64,000 nt of DNA from NCBI RefSeq assembly GCF_039537505.1, contig NZ_BAABAQ010000007.1, positions 359,673-423,672 on the forward strand, given 5' to 3'. The notes below the pieces were generated by a model, which worked only from the letters and a program-made list of their open reading frames with translations, had not been told where the DNA came from and ran no database searches. Within the stretch, counting starts at the first letter, position 1. Every line of letters starts with the position of its first letter. Source of the stretch: Streptosporangium oxazolinicum (GTDB lineage: Bacteria; Actinomycetota; Actinomycetes; Streptosporangiales; Streptosporangiaceae). Shown here in pieces: positions 47,286-55,309 of this stretch. Made by a program: the position numbers and the translations under genes.

Positions 47286-47875
47286 TCGCGACGGCCCGGC
47301 GGGCGAGGAGGGATCGAGCCGGTGAGCGGCGGCCACGGGGGAGATCCGTGTTCCGCCCGGCGCCCGCCTCGTGCCGTGCTCCCGGAAATACCCGGCCCGT
47401 ATCGCACCGGCGAATCCGCGGCCCCTCCTGACCTGAATCCCGAACGGGCCTTAGCGTGAAAGCGCGGCTCGGGTCAAGTTTTGTCGCGCATGACGGCGCG
47501 GACGGGCAAGGAGCCCTGCGCGGATAGTCATTTACAGAACCGCCGGCTACGCGGGAAAATTCTTCCATCAGAACGAATCACACGAAAAACGCCGCCTGAA
47601 ACGGTCTGGAGGAGTTCGATGGTGCGAGCGCGGGTGATGTAGATCCCGGACGCTCCTCCAGGAAACCGCTGGTGACGCCGCTGGGCCGGACGTCGTCCCG
47701 GCGTGGTCGAGGTGCGGCGATGATGACCGGGAAAAGCCGGTCTCTTTTCCGTGCCGGAATTCCGGCCGCGCCCATGTTGATTCTCCGGCCAGAAGAACCC
47801 GGTACGGATTTCCCGCAGGACAACGGCGATCGGCCGGTCGGCCGTCGTCACCGAATGACAGGAGTCGCATAACCG
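47286..47875. other. Intergenic region of 590 bp, no supported gene
   Basis: Frames on the minus strand here are antisense shadows with no ribosome sites or recognisable products. The sequence is less GC-rich around 47460-47600 and 47730-47870, consistent with promoter DNA for the secreted protein gene. No terminator or palindrome stood out. Confidence 0.4.
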
Positions 47876-48184
47876 ATGAAAATCATGAAGGCGTTCAAAG
47901 CCATCGGGGTCAGCGCGCTGATGGCCGGGGCGATACTGGTGCCGACGACCGCCGCGCACGCGTATCCCGCCAGTTGCAGCGACCTGTACCGGGACAACGC
48001 CTACTGGTACAACTGCACGAAGGGAACGGGATCGTTCCAGGCGGTCGTGCGCTGCTACCGGATCGGCCATTCGACGTACACGATCAGGTACGGCGGGTGG
48101 AAGGGGATCGGCGCGGGCCCGTCGATAGCGCAGTGCCTGAGCAACGAGGAGACGTCGTCGGGCTACGGAGTGCACAGGGGCTAG
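47876..48184 (+). CDS. Small secreted four-cysteine protein, unknown function
   Basis: The 102-aa preprotein has a basic start (MKIMKAFKAI), a hydrophobic core and cleavage after AHA (residue 29). The 73-aa mature part is aromatic-rich (NAYWYNC, CYRIGHSTYTIRYGGWKGIG) with four cysteines (34, 47, 60, 87), likely two disulfides. AGGAG lies upstream. I do not recognise the family; small secreted proteins of this form are common in actinomycetes. It is followed by a long hairpin. Confidence 0.7.
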   Translation: MKIMKAFKAIGVSALMAGAILVPTTAAHAYPASCSDLYRDNAYWYNCTKGTGSFQAVVRCYRIGHSTYTIRYGGWKGIGAGPSIAQCLSNEETSSGYGVHRG

Positions 48185-48242
48185 GTTCGCCGGCCTGACC
48201 TCACGCTTTCGCCGAGGGCGCTGCCCAGATGATCAGTCGAGC

Positions 48243-48279
48243 GGCCCCGGCCTCGTATCCCGGATACGAGGCCGGGGCC
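48243..48279. terminator. Long near-perfect palindrome, probable bidirectional terminator
   Basis: GGCCCCGGCCTCGTATCC (48243-48260) and GGATACGAGGCCGGGGCC (48262-48279) are perfect 18-bp arms with a single central base. A stem-loop forms by opening a few central pairs. It ends the small secreted protein transcript. Confidence 0.7.
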
Positions 48280-48555
48280 ACTCGTCGTCTCGGAGACCTC
48301 GGCGCTCACGATGGCCATGACCGGGCGCACGACGTACTGTGACGAACTCGGCGGCGCCGCGACCTTGCGCGGACCGGGTGAGGATGACCTGACCGTGCAC
48401 CGGGGATGCCGGGGGCGTCATCACCGGCCGGGGGGCCGTGATGTTTTTCCCGGGCCGACGGGCGACGGGCCTGTCCGTCCGTGACGGACGATGAGGAGAG
48501 ATACCGGGAAAGGGGAGCAACCACTCCTTTCCACTCTCAACGTATAGCGCACCGG

Positions 48556-48574
48556 GGGGCTTGCGGCAAGACCC
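48556..48574 (+). promoter_or_regulatory. Rifamycin-associated element (RAE)
   Basis: GGGGCTTGCGGCAAGACCC is a 19-bp inverted repeat differing in one base from the RAE as I recall it (GGGGCTTGCGGCAAGGCCC), the element found upstream of rifamycin-inactivating and helR genes in actinomycetes. A -10-like CAGAAT lies at 48586-48591. It precedes the glycosyltransferase remnant and helR on the same strand, so it probably gives rifamycin induction of helR. Confidence 0.85.
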
Positions 48575-48632
48575 GGGTCGTCCTGCAGAATCGTCCGCCG
48601 AGGCCGGAACCTGCGGAAACGGGGGATACGAA

Positions 48633-48791
48633 GTGCGTGTGGTGTTGTCGGCGTATGGGGCGCGCGAGGACGTCGAACCGGTGACGGCGCTCGCGATGCG
48701 GCCGGGGGAACCCGGCGCGCCGCCGGACGAGGGGTTCGCGGAGCCGCCGCTCGACGCGATCAGCCGGGAAAGGCGGCCCGCGCCCGCGTGA
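48633..48791 (+). pseudogene. Remnant of an MGT-family glycosyltransferase, probably rifamycin glycosyltransferase (rgt)
   Basis: The 52-codon frame from GTG 48633 reads MRVVLSAYGAREDVEPVTALAMR and then PGAPPDEGFAEPP. This is the N-terminal signature of MGT glycosyltransferases (MRVLLSTYGSRGDVEP...GLAVRLRALG...CAPPDEEFAE) with an internal deletion of about eight residues and loss of everything downstream (about 330 residues). Its position directly behind an RAE points to rgt, the rifamycin-glycosylating enzyme gene, as its source. It is too short to be active. The 184 bp between it and helR shows no further glycosyltransferase sequence that I can see. Confidence 0.75.
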
Positions 48792-48975
48792 ACCACGCGG
48801 GATCGCCGAGCCAGGACCCAGAACACGAGAACCCGTGAACCCCGGCGCCCCGAACCGGCGACGACCACGGGGTCCAGGGCGGAGCGACGCCCGCCGGGGA
48901 CCCCGCATGCGTCACGCCGGTCCGGGCGCCTCGCCGCGCGCCACGGCGCGAGCGGCCCAGATCGGAGCCAATGAC

Positions 48976-51135
48976 GTGAACCCGCTGACCGACAGCGCGT
49001 TTGACCTTCCCGACCACCTCACCCCCAAGGCCGACCCGGCGCTGATCGCCGGAGACGAGCGGCACTTCGCGGCCATCGCGCAGAGCCTCCAGCGGTCGAT
49101 CACCGACCTGTCCGGCCGCCTCGACGCCGAGCGGAGGTCGCCCGGCGGCAAGGGCCGGCAGGCGCTGGACCGAGACCTGGAGATCCACCGGCTCACCGCC
49201 CGCCTGCGAACCCTGCGGCGCTTCGGCCTGGACCTGTGCCTCGGACGCATGGTCGGCGAGGACGACCCCGAGCCCGTGTACGTCGGACGACTCGGCCTCA
49301 CCGACAGCGCGGGCCGCCGGCTGCTGCTCGACTGGCGCTCCCCGGCGGCCGAGCCGTTCTTCGGGGCGACCCACGCCAACCCGATGGGCCTGGCGAGCCG
49401 CCGCAGGTACCGCTGGACCCTCGGCCGGATCAGCGACTACTGGGACGAGGTGTTCACCGCGGACGGGTTCGAGGGGCACGCCGCCCTCGACGACCAGTCC
49501 GCCTTCATCGCCAGCCTGGGCGGAAACCGGTCGGCCCGGATGCGCGACGTGCTCGCCACCATCCAGGCCGACCAGGACGCCATCATCCGCGCGGGATCGC
49601 GCGGCGCCCTCGTCGTCGACGGCGGTCCGGGGACGGGGAAGACCGTCGTCGCCCTGCACCGCTCGGCTTACCTCCTCTACTCCGACCCCCGCCTCGGTCA
49701 CCGGGGCGGCGTGCTGTTCGTCGGCCCGCACCAGCCCTACCTGGCCTACGTCGCCGACGTCCTTCCCAGCCTCGGCGAGGAGGGCGTGCGGACCTGCACC
49801 CTGCGAGACCTCGTCGCCGAGGGAGCCGCGGCGACGGTCGAGACCGACCCGGACGTGGCCCGCCTGAAGTCGTCCGCGGACCTGGTGAAGGCGATCGAGC
49901 CGGCCGTCAGGTTCTACGAGAACCCACCGGCCGAGGGGATGACGGTCACGACCAACTGGTCCGACATCTGGCTGAGCGCCGACGACTGGGCCGAGGCGTT
50001 CGACGCGGCGGAACCCGGCACCCCGCACAACGAGGCGCGCGACCAGATCTGGGAGGAACTGCTCACCATCCTGGTGGACAAACACGACGGCGACGCGCCG
50101 GAACACCTGCTCCGCAAATCGCTGCTGCGGGACAGGGGACTGCTCACGACCTTCAACCGCGCCTGGCCGCTGATCGAGGCGGCCGACCTCGTCGGAGACC
50201 TGTGGTCGGTCCCCGCCTACCTGCGGATGTGCGCGCCCTGGCTCGGCCCCGACGACGCCCGGAAGCTGCGGCGCGCGGACGCCCAGGCCTGGACGGTGTC
50301 CGACCTGCCGCTCCTGGACGCGGCACGGCAGCGACTCGGCGACCCGGAGACGTCGCGGCGCAGGCGCCGGCACGAAGCCTCCGTCGCCATGGAACGCGAG
50401 CACATGGACAGGGTCGTCGACATCCTGCTCGAAGCCGACGACGACGGCGAGGGCGCGGTGACGATGCTGCGCGGCCAGGACCTGAAGGACGTCCTGGCCG
50501 AGGGGACCGCGCCGCCCGGCGCCGACCCGGACCTGCTCGCCGGCCCGTTCGCGCACATCGTCGTGGACGAGGCCCAGGAACTCACCGACGCGGAGTGGCA
50601 GATGCTGCTGCTTCGCTGCCCGTCCCGGAGCTTCACCATCGTCGGGGACCGCGCCCAGGCCAGGCACGGGTTCACGGAGTCGTGGCGGGAACGGCTCGAA
50701 CGGGTCGGAATCGACCGGATCGACCTGGCCTCCCTGAGCGTCAACTACCGGACACCGGAGGAGATCATGGTGGAGGCAGAGCCGGTCATCCGGGCCGTGC
50801 TCCCGGACGCCAACGTGCCGGCCTCCATCCGCGCCGGCGGCGTCCCCGTCGTCCACGGATCCACCTCGGAGCTGAGCTCGATCCTCGACACCTGGCTCGC
50901 CGCGCACGCCGACGGGATCGCCTGCGTCATCGGCGACCCCACGTTCCGGGCGACGTCCCGGGTCCGGTCGCTGACTCCGGAGCTGTCGAAGGGACTGGAG
51001 TTCGACCTGGTCGTCCTCGTCGACCCGGAGGCGTTCGGCGAGGGCGTCGAGGGAGCGGTCGACCGCTACGTCGCGATGACCCGGGCGACCCAGCGGCTCG
51101 TCATCCTCACCAGCCCCATCCTCACGAGCCCCTGA
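48976..51135 (+). CDS. helR: HelR: RNA-polymerase-recycling motor ATPase, rifamycin resistance
   Basis: I start at GTG 48976 (MNPLTDSAFDLPDHLTPKADPALIAGDERHF), which gives 719 aa, close to known HelR lengths; frames upstream lack conserved content. The UvrD/Rep-like motor has Walker A GGPGTGKTVVALHRSAYLLY (about residue 215), Walker B HIVVDEAQELTDAEWQML, GDRAQARHG, LSVNYRTPEEIM and the C-terminal KGLEFDLVVLVDPE and YVAMTRATQRLVIL. The N-terminal RNAP-binding coiled coil is at about 20-80 (HFAAIAQSLQRSITDLSGRLDAERR), and DWRSPAAEPFF is typical of HelD-like proteins. HelR displaces rifamycins from stalled RNA polymerase. The upstream RAE predicts induction by rifamycin. Confidence 0.93.
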   Translation: MNPLTDSAFDLPDHLTPKADPALIAGDERHFAAIAQSLQRSITDLSGRLDAERRSPGGKGRQALDRDLEIHRLTARLRTLRRFGLDLCLGRMVGEDDPEPVYVGRLGLTDSAGRRLLLDWRSPAAEPFFGATHANPMGLASRRRYRWTLGRISDYWDEVFTADGFEGHAALDDQSAFIASLGGNRSARMRDVLATIQADQDAIIRAGSRGALVVDGGPGTGKTVVALHRSAYLLYSDPRLGHRGGVLFVGPHQPYLAYVADVLPSLGEEGVRTCTLRDLVAEGAAATVETDPDVARLKSSADLVKAIEPAVRFYENPPAEGMTVTTNWSDIWLSADDWAEAFDAAEPGTPHNEARDQIWEELLTILVDKHDGDAPEHLLRKSLLRDRGLLTTFNRAWPLIEAADLVGDLWSVPAYLRMCAPWLGPDDARKLRRADAQAWTVSDLPLLDAARQRLGDPETSRRRRRHEASVAMEREHMDRVVDILLEADDDGEGAVTMLRGQDLKDVLAEGTAPPGADPDLLAGPFAHIVVDEAQELTDAEWQMLLLRCPSRSFTIVGDRAQARHGFTESWRERLERVGIDRIDLASLSVNYRTPEEIMVEAEPVIRAVLPDANVPASIRAGGVPVVHGSTSELSSILDTWLAAHADGIACVIGDPTFRATSRVRSLTPELSKGLEFDLVVLVDPEAFGEGVEGAVDRYVAMTRATQRLVILTSPILTSP

Positions 51136-51181
51136 CCTCGGCCAGGACCCCGCCGTTCCCCTACGGGAGTTCATCGCTCGC

Positions 51182-51210
51182 TTAGCGCTGCTTTAGCAGG
51201 CGTCGTTAGC
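51182..51210 (+). promoter_or_regulatory. Three TTAGC direct repeats upstream of the tetronate operon
   Basis: TTAGC occurs at 51182, 51193 and 51206 (spacings 11 and 13 bp), each followed by G or A. Heptameric direct repeats at 11-bp spacing are the binding pattern of SARP-family activators of antibiotic clusters. The array lies about 110 bp upstream of the first biosynthetic gene. No SARP gene is in the window. Confidence 0.35.
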
Positions 51211-51322
51211 GTTCCGACGCGGAAGGCCGACGTGGGATCCGCGGCGCCACCTCGGGAGTTGCCGGACCGGATCGTCTGACGACGACACGCGTGACGCGGA
51301 CACGGCTCGATGGAGGAGCAGC

Positions 51323-52357
51323 ATGGGGGAAAGCCCGATACGAGTTCTGTCCGTGGGGACGGCCCTGCCGGGGCCTCCCATCGACACCGCCGCACTGGCC
51401 GAGCGTTTCGGCATGGACCACCTCTGGCGGCAGTGGGTCGACACCTTCATCGGCACGCGGACCCGGCACCTCGCGATCGACCTGACATCGGGCGAGCGCC
51501 GCCACGACCTGGCCGACCTCGGCGAGCTCGCGGCACTCCAGGCCCTCGCCCGCGCCGGGATCTCCGCCGAGGACATCGACGTGGTGGTGCTCGGCACCGC
51601 CACACCGGACACGCTGATGCCGACCACCGTGAACGTGATCGCCGACCGGCTGCGCATCGACGGCGTACCGACCTTCCAGCTCCAGTCGGGCTGCTCGGGA
51701 GCGGTGCAGACCTTCGACGTGGCGGCCGCGCTGCTGGCCACCGGCCGATACCGGACCGCGCTGGTGATCGGCGGGGACGTCATCGCCAAGCACTACGACG
51801 TCAAGGCCGACCTGGCCGCGTTGCCGCCCGACGAGGTGGTCAACTACCTGCTGTTCGGTGACGGCGCGGGCGCCGCGGTGCTCAGCACCGAGGACCACCC
51901 CCGGGCGCCGGTGGTCCGGTCGGTGCTCACCAGGCTCTCGGGCCTGGACCGCGCCCCCGGCCAGACCCTGCGATGGTACGGCCTGGCCGACCGCGATGCC
52001 GCCGAGGCGCCGGCGAGCGAGGACTACAAGGCCATCGAGAGGCTCGTGCCCGTCCTGGCCGAGGAGGTCGCCGAGGAACTGCTGGACGACCTCGGCTGGG
52101 AGCGGGACCAGGTCGACTACCTGCTGCCTCCCCAGCTGTCCGTCACCATGACCGGCAAGATCACCGAGCGGCTGGACTTCTCGTCGGCCAAGGAGATCTC
52201 CTGCGTCGGCGAGACCGGCAACAACGGCAACGCCCTGCTGTTCTTCCAGCTCGACCGCCTGCTGTCCGAGATGGCGACGCCGTCGCGCGCGGTCGCGGTG
52301 GCCATCGAGTCGAGCAAGTGGATCAGGGCCGGTCTCGCGCTGGAGCGTGGCCGATGA
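51323..52357 (+). CDS. FabH-like ketoacyl synthase III homolog of tetronate biosynthesis (AbyA1/Agg1 type)
   Basis: The 344-aa protein has the thiolase fold with nucleophile Cys124 in LQSGCSGAVQ, ALQALARAGISAEDIDVVVLGTATPD and the C-terminal CVGETGNNGNALLFFQL that keeps the Asn. Where FabH has its catalytic His (PHQAN), this protein reads LPPQLSVTM with Gln271, so Cys-His-Asn is Cys-Gln-Asn. In tetronate clusters this enzyme joins glyceryl-ACP to the polyketide chain, forming the C-C and C-O bonds of the ring. It opens a five-gene operon in which every gene overlaps the next by 4 bp; the ribosome site is GGAGGAG. Confidence 0.83.
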   Translation: MGESPIRVLSVGTALPGPPIDTAALAERFGMDHLWRQWVDTFIGTRTRHLAIDLTSGERRHDLADLGELAALQALARAGISAEDIDVVVLGTATPDTLMPTTVNVIADRLRIDGVPTFQLQSGCSGAVQTFDVAAALLATGRYRTALVIGGDVIAKHYDVKADLAALPPDEVVNYLLFGDGAGAAVLSTEDHPRAPVVRSVLTRLSGLDRAPGQTLRWYGLADRDAAEAPASEDYKAIERLVPVLAEEVAEELLDDLGWERDQVDYLLPPQLSVTMTGKITERLDFSSAKEISCVGETGNNGNALLFFQLDRLLSEMATPSRAVAVAIESSKWIRAGLALERGR

Positions 52358-52587
52358 CGGCCGGGATCTCGCGGGCGGAGTTCGTGGACCTGCTCCAGGA
52401 CGAGATCGGGCTCGACATCGACGCCGGGGACCTGGGGCTGCCCTTCGACGACCTCTCCGGCTGGGACTCGGTACGGCTCCTGGCGATGCTCGTCCTGCTG
52501 GAGAAGCACCTGGGAAGACCGTTGTCGCTCCCCGGTTTCCTGGAGGCGGCGAACCTCGAATCGATCTACGAGATGGTGAACCGTTGA
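52354..52587 (+). CDS. Acyl carrier protein of tetronate biosynthesis (AbyA3/Agg3 type)
   Basis: The 77-aa protein starts at ATG overlapping the synthase stop (ATGA). The phosphopantetheine serine is in LSGWDSVRLLAM, and the helical layout (FVDLLQDEIGLDIDAGDLGLPFDDL before; FLEAANLESIYEMV after) is a discrete ACP. In this pathway it would carry the glyceryl unit loaded by an FkbH-type enzyme, which is missing from the window. Confidence 0.85.
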   Translation: MTAGISRAEFVDLLQDEIGLDIDAGDLGLPFDDLSGWDSVRLLAMLVLLEKHLGRPLSLPGFLEAANLESIYEMVNR

Positions 52588-53339
52588 CCGAGCAGCCTTT
52601 CGCCACCCAGCGCCGCCACACCCTCTTCTTCCTCGACCAGATCCGTGACTTCTCGCCGGTCTTCCTCGACACCGAGGTGGACGCGACGGCGATCGCCGTG
52701 GGGCGCGAGCGGGCCCGGCGGGCGGGTGAGCGCCGGTCGGTCGTCTCCTACGTCGTGCACGCGGCCGCGGACGTATTGCGCAAGCACCCCGAGGCGAACG
52801 CGGCGATCCAGGGCCGGCTGGACCCGGTCGTCGCCACGTACGACACCGTCGCCGCCAAGGTCACCCTCGACAAGACGCTGGACGGCCGCCGGGTCGTACT
52901 GGCGACGGTGATCCCCCGCCTGGAGAGCGCGAGCCTCGCCGACGTCCAGGCGCACCTGGACCGGGCGATCGAGGCCGACCCCGACACCGCCGAGGAGTTC
53001 GCCGGTATCCGTGCCCTGCGGCGGCTCCCGTGGCAGGTGGCGCTCGACCGGTTCCGGGAGGCGGCGCGACGCCTCGACCGGCGGCCCGCCGTCACCGGGA
53101 CGTTCAGCGTCACCTCACTCGGCCACCGGGCGATCGACGGTTTCCACTCCGTCGGCGGCACCACGATCACCCTGGGGGTCGGCCGGATCGCCGACCGCCC
53201 GGTCGTCCGGGACGGCGCGATCGTGATCGCCCCGGTCATGCGGCTCTCCATGGCGTTCGACCACCGCGTGATCGACGGCGCGGAGGGTGCCGACGTGCTC
53301 ACCGAGATCAAGGACGCGCTGGAGGGATACGCCGAATGA
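52584..53339 (+). CDS. E2-like acyltransferase (2-oxoacid dehydrogenase catalytic-domain family; AbyA4/Agg4 type)
   Basis: The 251-aa protein starts at TTG 52584, overlapping the ACP stop (TTGA). It is only the catalytic domain of E2 acyltransferases, with the active-site motif MAFDHRVIDGAEGA (His227, Asp231) and FSVTSLGHRAIDGFHSVGGTTITLGVGRI. There is no lipoyl or E1/E3-binding domain. In tetronate pathways this enzyme acetylates the primary hydroxyl of the ring intermediate, setting up elimination. All key residues are present. Confidence 0.87.
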   Translation: MTEQPFATQRRHTLFFLDQIRDFSPVFLDTEVDATAIAVGRERARRAGERRSVVSYVVHAAADVLRKHPEANAAIQGRLDPVVATYDTVAAKVTLDKTLDGRRVVLATVIPRLESASLADVQAHLDRAIEADPDTAEEFAGIRALRRLPWQVALDRFREAARRLDRRPAVTGTFSVTSLGHRAIDGFHSVGGTTITLGVGRIADRPVVRDGAIVIAPVMRLSMAFDHRVIDGAEGADVLTEIKDALEGYAE

Positions 53340-54418
53340 ACGACCTGTCCGAGCTCAAGCGGTTCGTGGTGGCGCACGCGATCTCGCAGAACCTGCCCGC
53401 CGACCACTACGCGAGCCTGCTGGAGCGGATCACCTCCGACACCGGTGACGAGCCGGGCTCGTGGCCCTACGAGTGGATCCGCGCGGGGGAGGAGGCGGAA
53501 GCCGCGGGGGAGACGCTGGCGGCCTGCCAGTACCACAACATGGGACGATTCCCGTTCGTCGACGGTCCGGGCCGCAAACGGGCCCTCGCGCGCTGCGTCG
53601 AGACGTTCGAACGCTGGCGGCGCGAACAGCCCGGCATCGAACCGGTCACCGTCGAGGTCGGTGGGCTCCCCGTCACGGTGTGGGCCACCGGCCTGTCCGC
53701 CCGGGAGCCTCGCCCGCTGCTGGTGATGACCGGCGGCATCGTGAGCCCCAAGGAGCAGTGGGCCCCGGTGCTGCCGCAGATCGCGGCCTTCGGGATGGCC
53801 GGGGTCGTGGCCGACCTCCCCGGCGTTGGTGAGAGTCCCCTGCGATACGGCCCGGACAGCTGGGAGCTGTTCCCGGCGATACTGGACGCCCTGGCCGGGC
53901 GGGCGAAGGTGTCCGAGACGTACCTGCTCGCGCTGAGTTTCAGCGGCCATCTGGCGATCACCGCCGCGCTGCGCGACCGGCGGATCCGCGGCCTGGTCGG
54001 CAACGGGACGCCGATCCACGACTTCTTCACCGACACCGCCTGGCAGGCGCGGGTGCCGAGGATCACCAGGGACACCCTGGCGCACCTGGCGGGCGTGCCG
54101 CCCGACGCGGTGTTCGCGCACATCCGGCCCTGGGCGCTCGACGACCGGAGCCTGCGCGACCTGGAGATCCCCTTCGCCGCCGTGACCGCGACCGAGGACG
54201 AGATAATCCCGCCGGGGGACACCGAGCGGCTCAGGCGCTCCGTACGCGACCTGAGGCTGATCGAGCACCCCGACGTGCACGGCGCCCCCTCGCACCTGGC
54301 GGAGACCCGGGTGTGGAGCCTGCTCGCGATACAGCGGATGCGGCCCGACGCCGACCCCCGGGTCACGGCGGCGCTCACCGCCGCCCTCGAGGCGGCCCGC
54401 GCGGGGAGGGGCCGATGA
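53336..54418 (+). CDS. Alpha/beta hydrolase-fold enzyme of tetronate biosynthesis (AbyA5/Agg5 type)
   Basis: The 360-aa protein (ATG overlapping the E2 stop) has an N-terminal helical segment, then the hydrolase fold: MTGGIVSPKEQWAPVLPQIAAFGMAGVVADLPGVGES, the nucleophile elbow ALSFSGHLA (Ser203), ATEDEIIPP (acid) and HPDVHGAPSHLAETR (His candidate). It is FrsA-like in layout. Its counterparts remove acetate from the acetylated tetronate to make the exocyclic double bond used in spirotetronate [4+2] cyclisation. Confidence 0.85.
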   Translation: MNDLSELKRFVVAHAISQNLPADHYASLLERITSDTGDEPGSWPYEWIRAGEEAEAAGETLAACQYHNMGRFPFVDGPGRKRALARCVETFERWRREQPGIEPVTVEVGGLPVTVWATGLSAREPRPLLVMTGGIVSPKEQWAPVLPQIAAFGMAGVVADLPGVGESPLRYGPDSWELFPAILDALAGRAKVSETYLLALSFSGHLAITAALRDRRIRGLVGNGTPIHDFFTDTAWQARVPRITRDTLAHLAGVPPDAVFAHIRPWALDDRSLRDLEIPFAAVTATEDEIIPPGDTERLRRSVRDLRLIEHPDVHGAPSHLAETRVWSLLAIQRMRPDADPRVTAALTAALEAARAGRGR

Positions 54419-55188
54419 CCGCGACGGGAACGACGGGCACATCGGCCAGGAGCGACTGGCTGCGGCAGTTCGCCCCGGCCGTCGCCGGTGCCCCCTGCGT
54501 GGTGGTGTTCCCCCACGCCGGTGGGTCGGCCGGCTTCTTCGTCCAGCTGGCCCAGGAGCTCTCACCGGCGGTGCGCGTGCTCGCCGTCCAGTACCCGGGC
54601 CGCCTGGACCGGCGCGGCGAACCGGCCGTCGAGGACCTGCGGGAACTCGCCCGCCGCATCGCGGCGGTGCTCGCCGAGGAGCGACCGGCCGCGCCCCTCG
54701 CCTTCTTCGGGCACAGCATGGGCGCCCTGGTGGCCTTCGAGACCGCGCTGCTCGGCGGGCGGGGCCTCGGCGCCGCCCCGGACCTGCTCTTCGTCTCGGG
54801 CGGGCGCGCCCCGGCCCTGACCCGGGTCGACCCGGCGATCCTGCGTGACGACCGCTCCCTGATCGAGGAGGTCGTACGCCTCGGCGGGACCTCCCCCCTC
54901 GCCCTGGAGGACGAGGACCTGCGCGATCTCGTCCTTCCGGCGCTGCGCGGCGACTACCGCGCCCTGCGGGCGTACGTCCCGGCGCCGGGCGCGCGGGTCG
55001 GCTGCCCGATCGTGGCGCTGACCGGGGACCGCGACCCGCTCGCGGCCGTCGCCGAGGTGGAGCGGTGGCGGGACAACACCTCCGGCGGGTTCCGGCTCAG
55101 GGCCTTCCCCGGGGACCACTTCTACCTCACCTCGCGGTCGCGGGACGTGGCGGAGACGGTGTGGCTGGCGCTCACCGGCCGCGACTGA
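54415..55188 (+). CDS. Type II thioesterase
   Basis: The 257-aa protein starts at ATG 54415 overlapping the hydrolase stop (ATGA). It has VVFPHAGGSAGFFVQLAQEL, the nucleophile motif FFGHSMGALVAFE (Ser101), ALTGDRDPLA and the catalytic His in FPGDHFYL. Such editing thioesterases clear aberrant acyl groups from PKS carrier domains. It is the last gene before the PKS, separated by 121 bp. Confidence 0.9.
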   Translation: MTATGTTGTSARSDWLRQFAPAVAGAPCVVVFPHAGGSAGFFVQLAQELSPAVRVLAVQYPGRLDRRGEPAVEDLRELARRIAAVLAEERPAAPLAFFGHSMGALVAFETALLGGRGLGAAPDLLFVSGGRAPALTRVDPAILRDDRSLIEEVVRLGGTSPLALEDEDLRDLVLPALRGDYRALRAYVPAPGARVGCPIVALTGDRDPLAAVAEVERWRDNTSGGFRLRAFPGDHFYLTSRSRDVAETVWLALTGRD

Positions 55189-55215
55189 CCCCGCCGCCCG
55201 CGCCGACGCACCCTC

Positions 55216-55243
55216 ATAAGCCCCTACGAATAAGCCCCTACGA
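55216..55243. repeat. Perfect 14-bp tandem repeat in front of the PKS
   Basis: ATAAGCCCCTACGA at 55216-55229 is repeated directly at 55230-55243, in the spacer between the thioesterase and PKS genes. A role is not evident. Confidence 0.75.
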
Positions 55244-55309
55244 CACCGCATCCCCACGGCCTCGTACGGCCACGCCGTCATGCCGTCACGAGCGAGAGTG
55301 AGGCAGTAG

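Noticed and set aside
47528..47870. Minus-strand frames upstream of the small secreted protein
   Set aside because: No start context or product; the region is better explained as promoter DNA.
48633..48791. Reading the 52-codon frame as an intact small gene
   Set aside because: It matches only the N-terminal signature of a roughly 400-aa glycosyltransferase family with an internal gap, so a remnant is the better call.
48760..51174. An 804-codon open frame antisense to helR
   Set aside because: Same shadow effect; the plus strand carries every helicase motif, the minus frame none.
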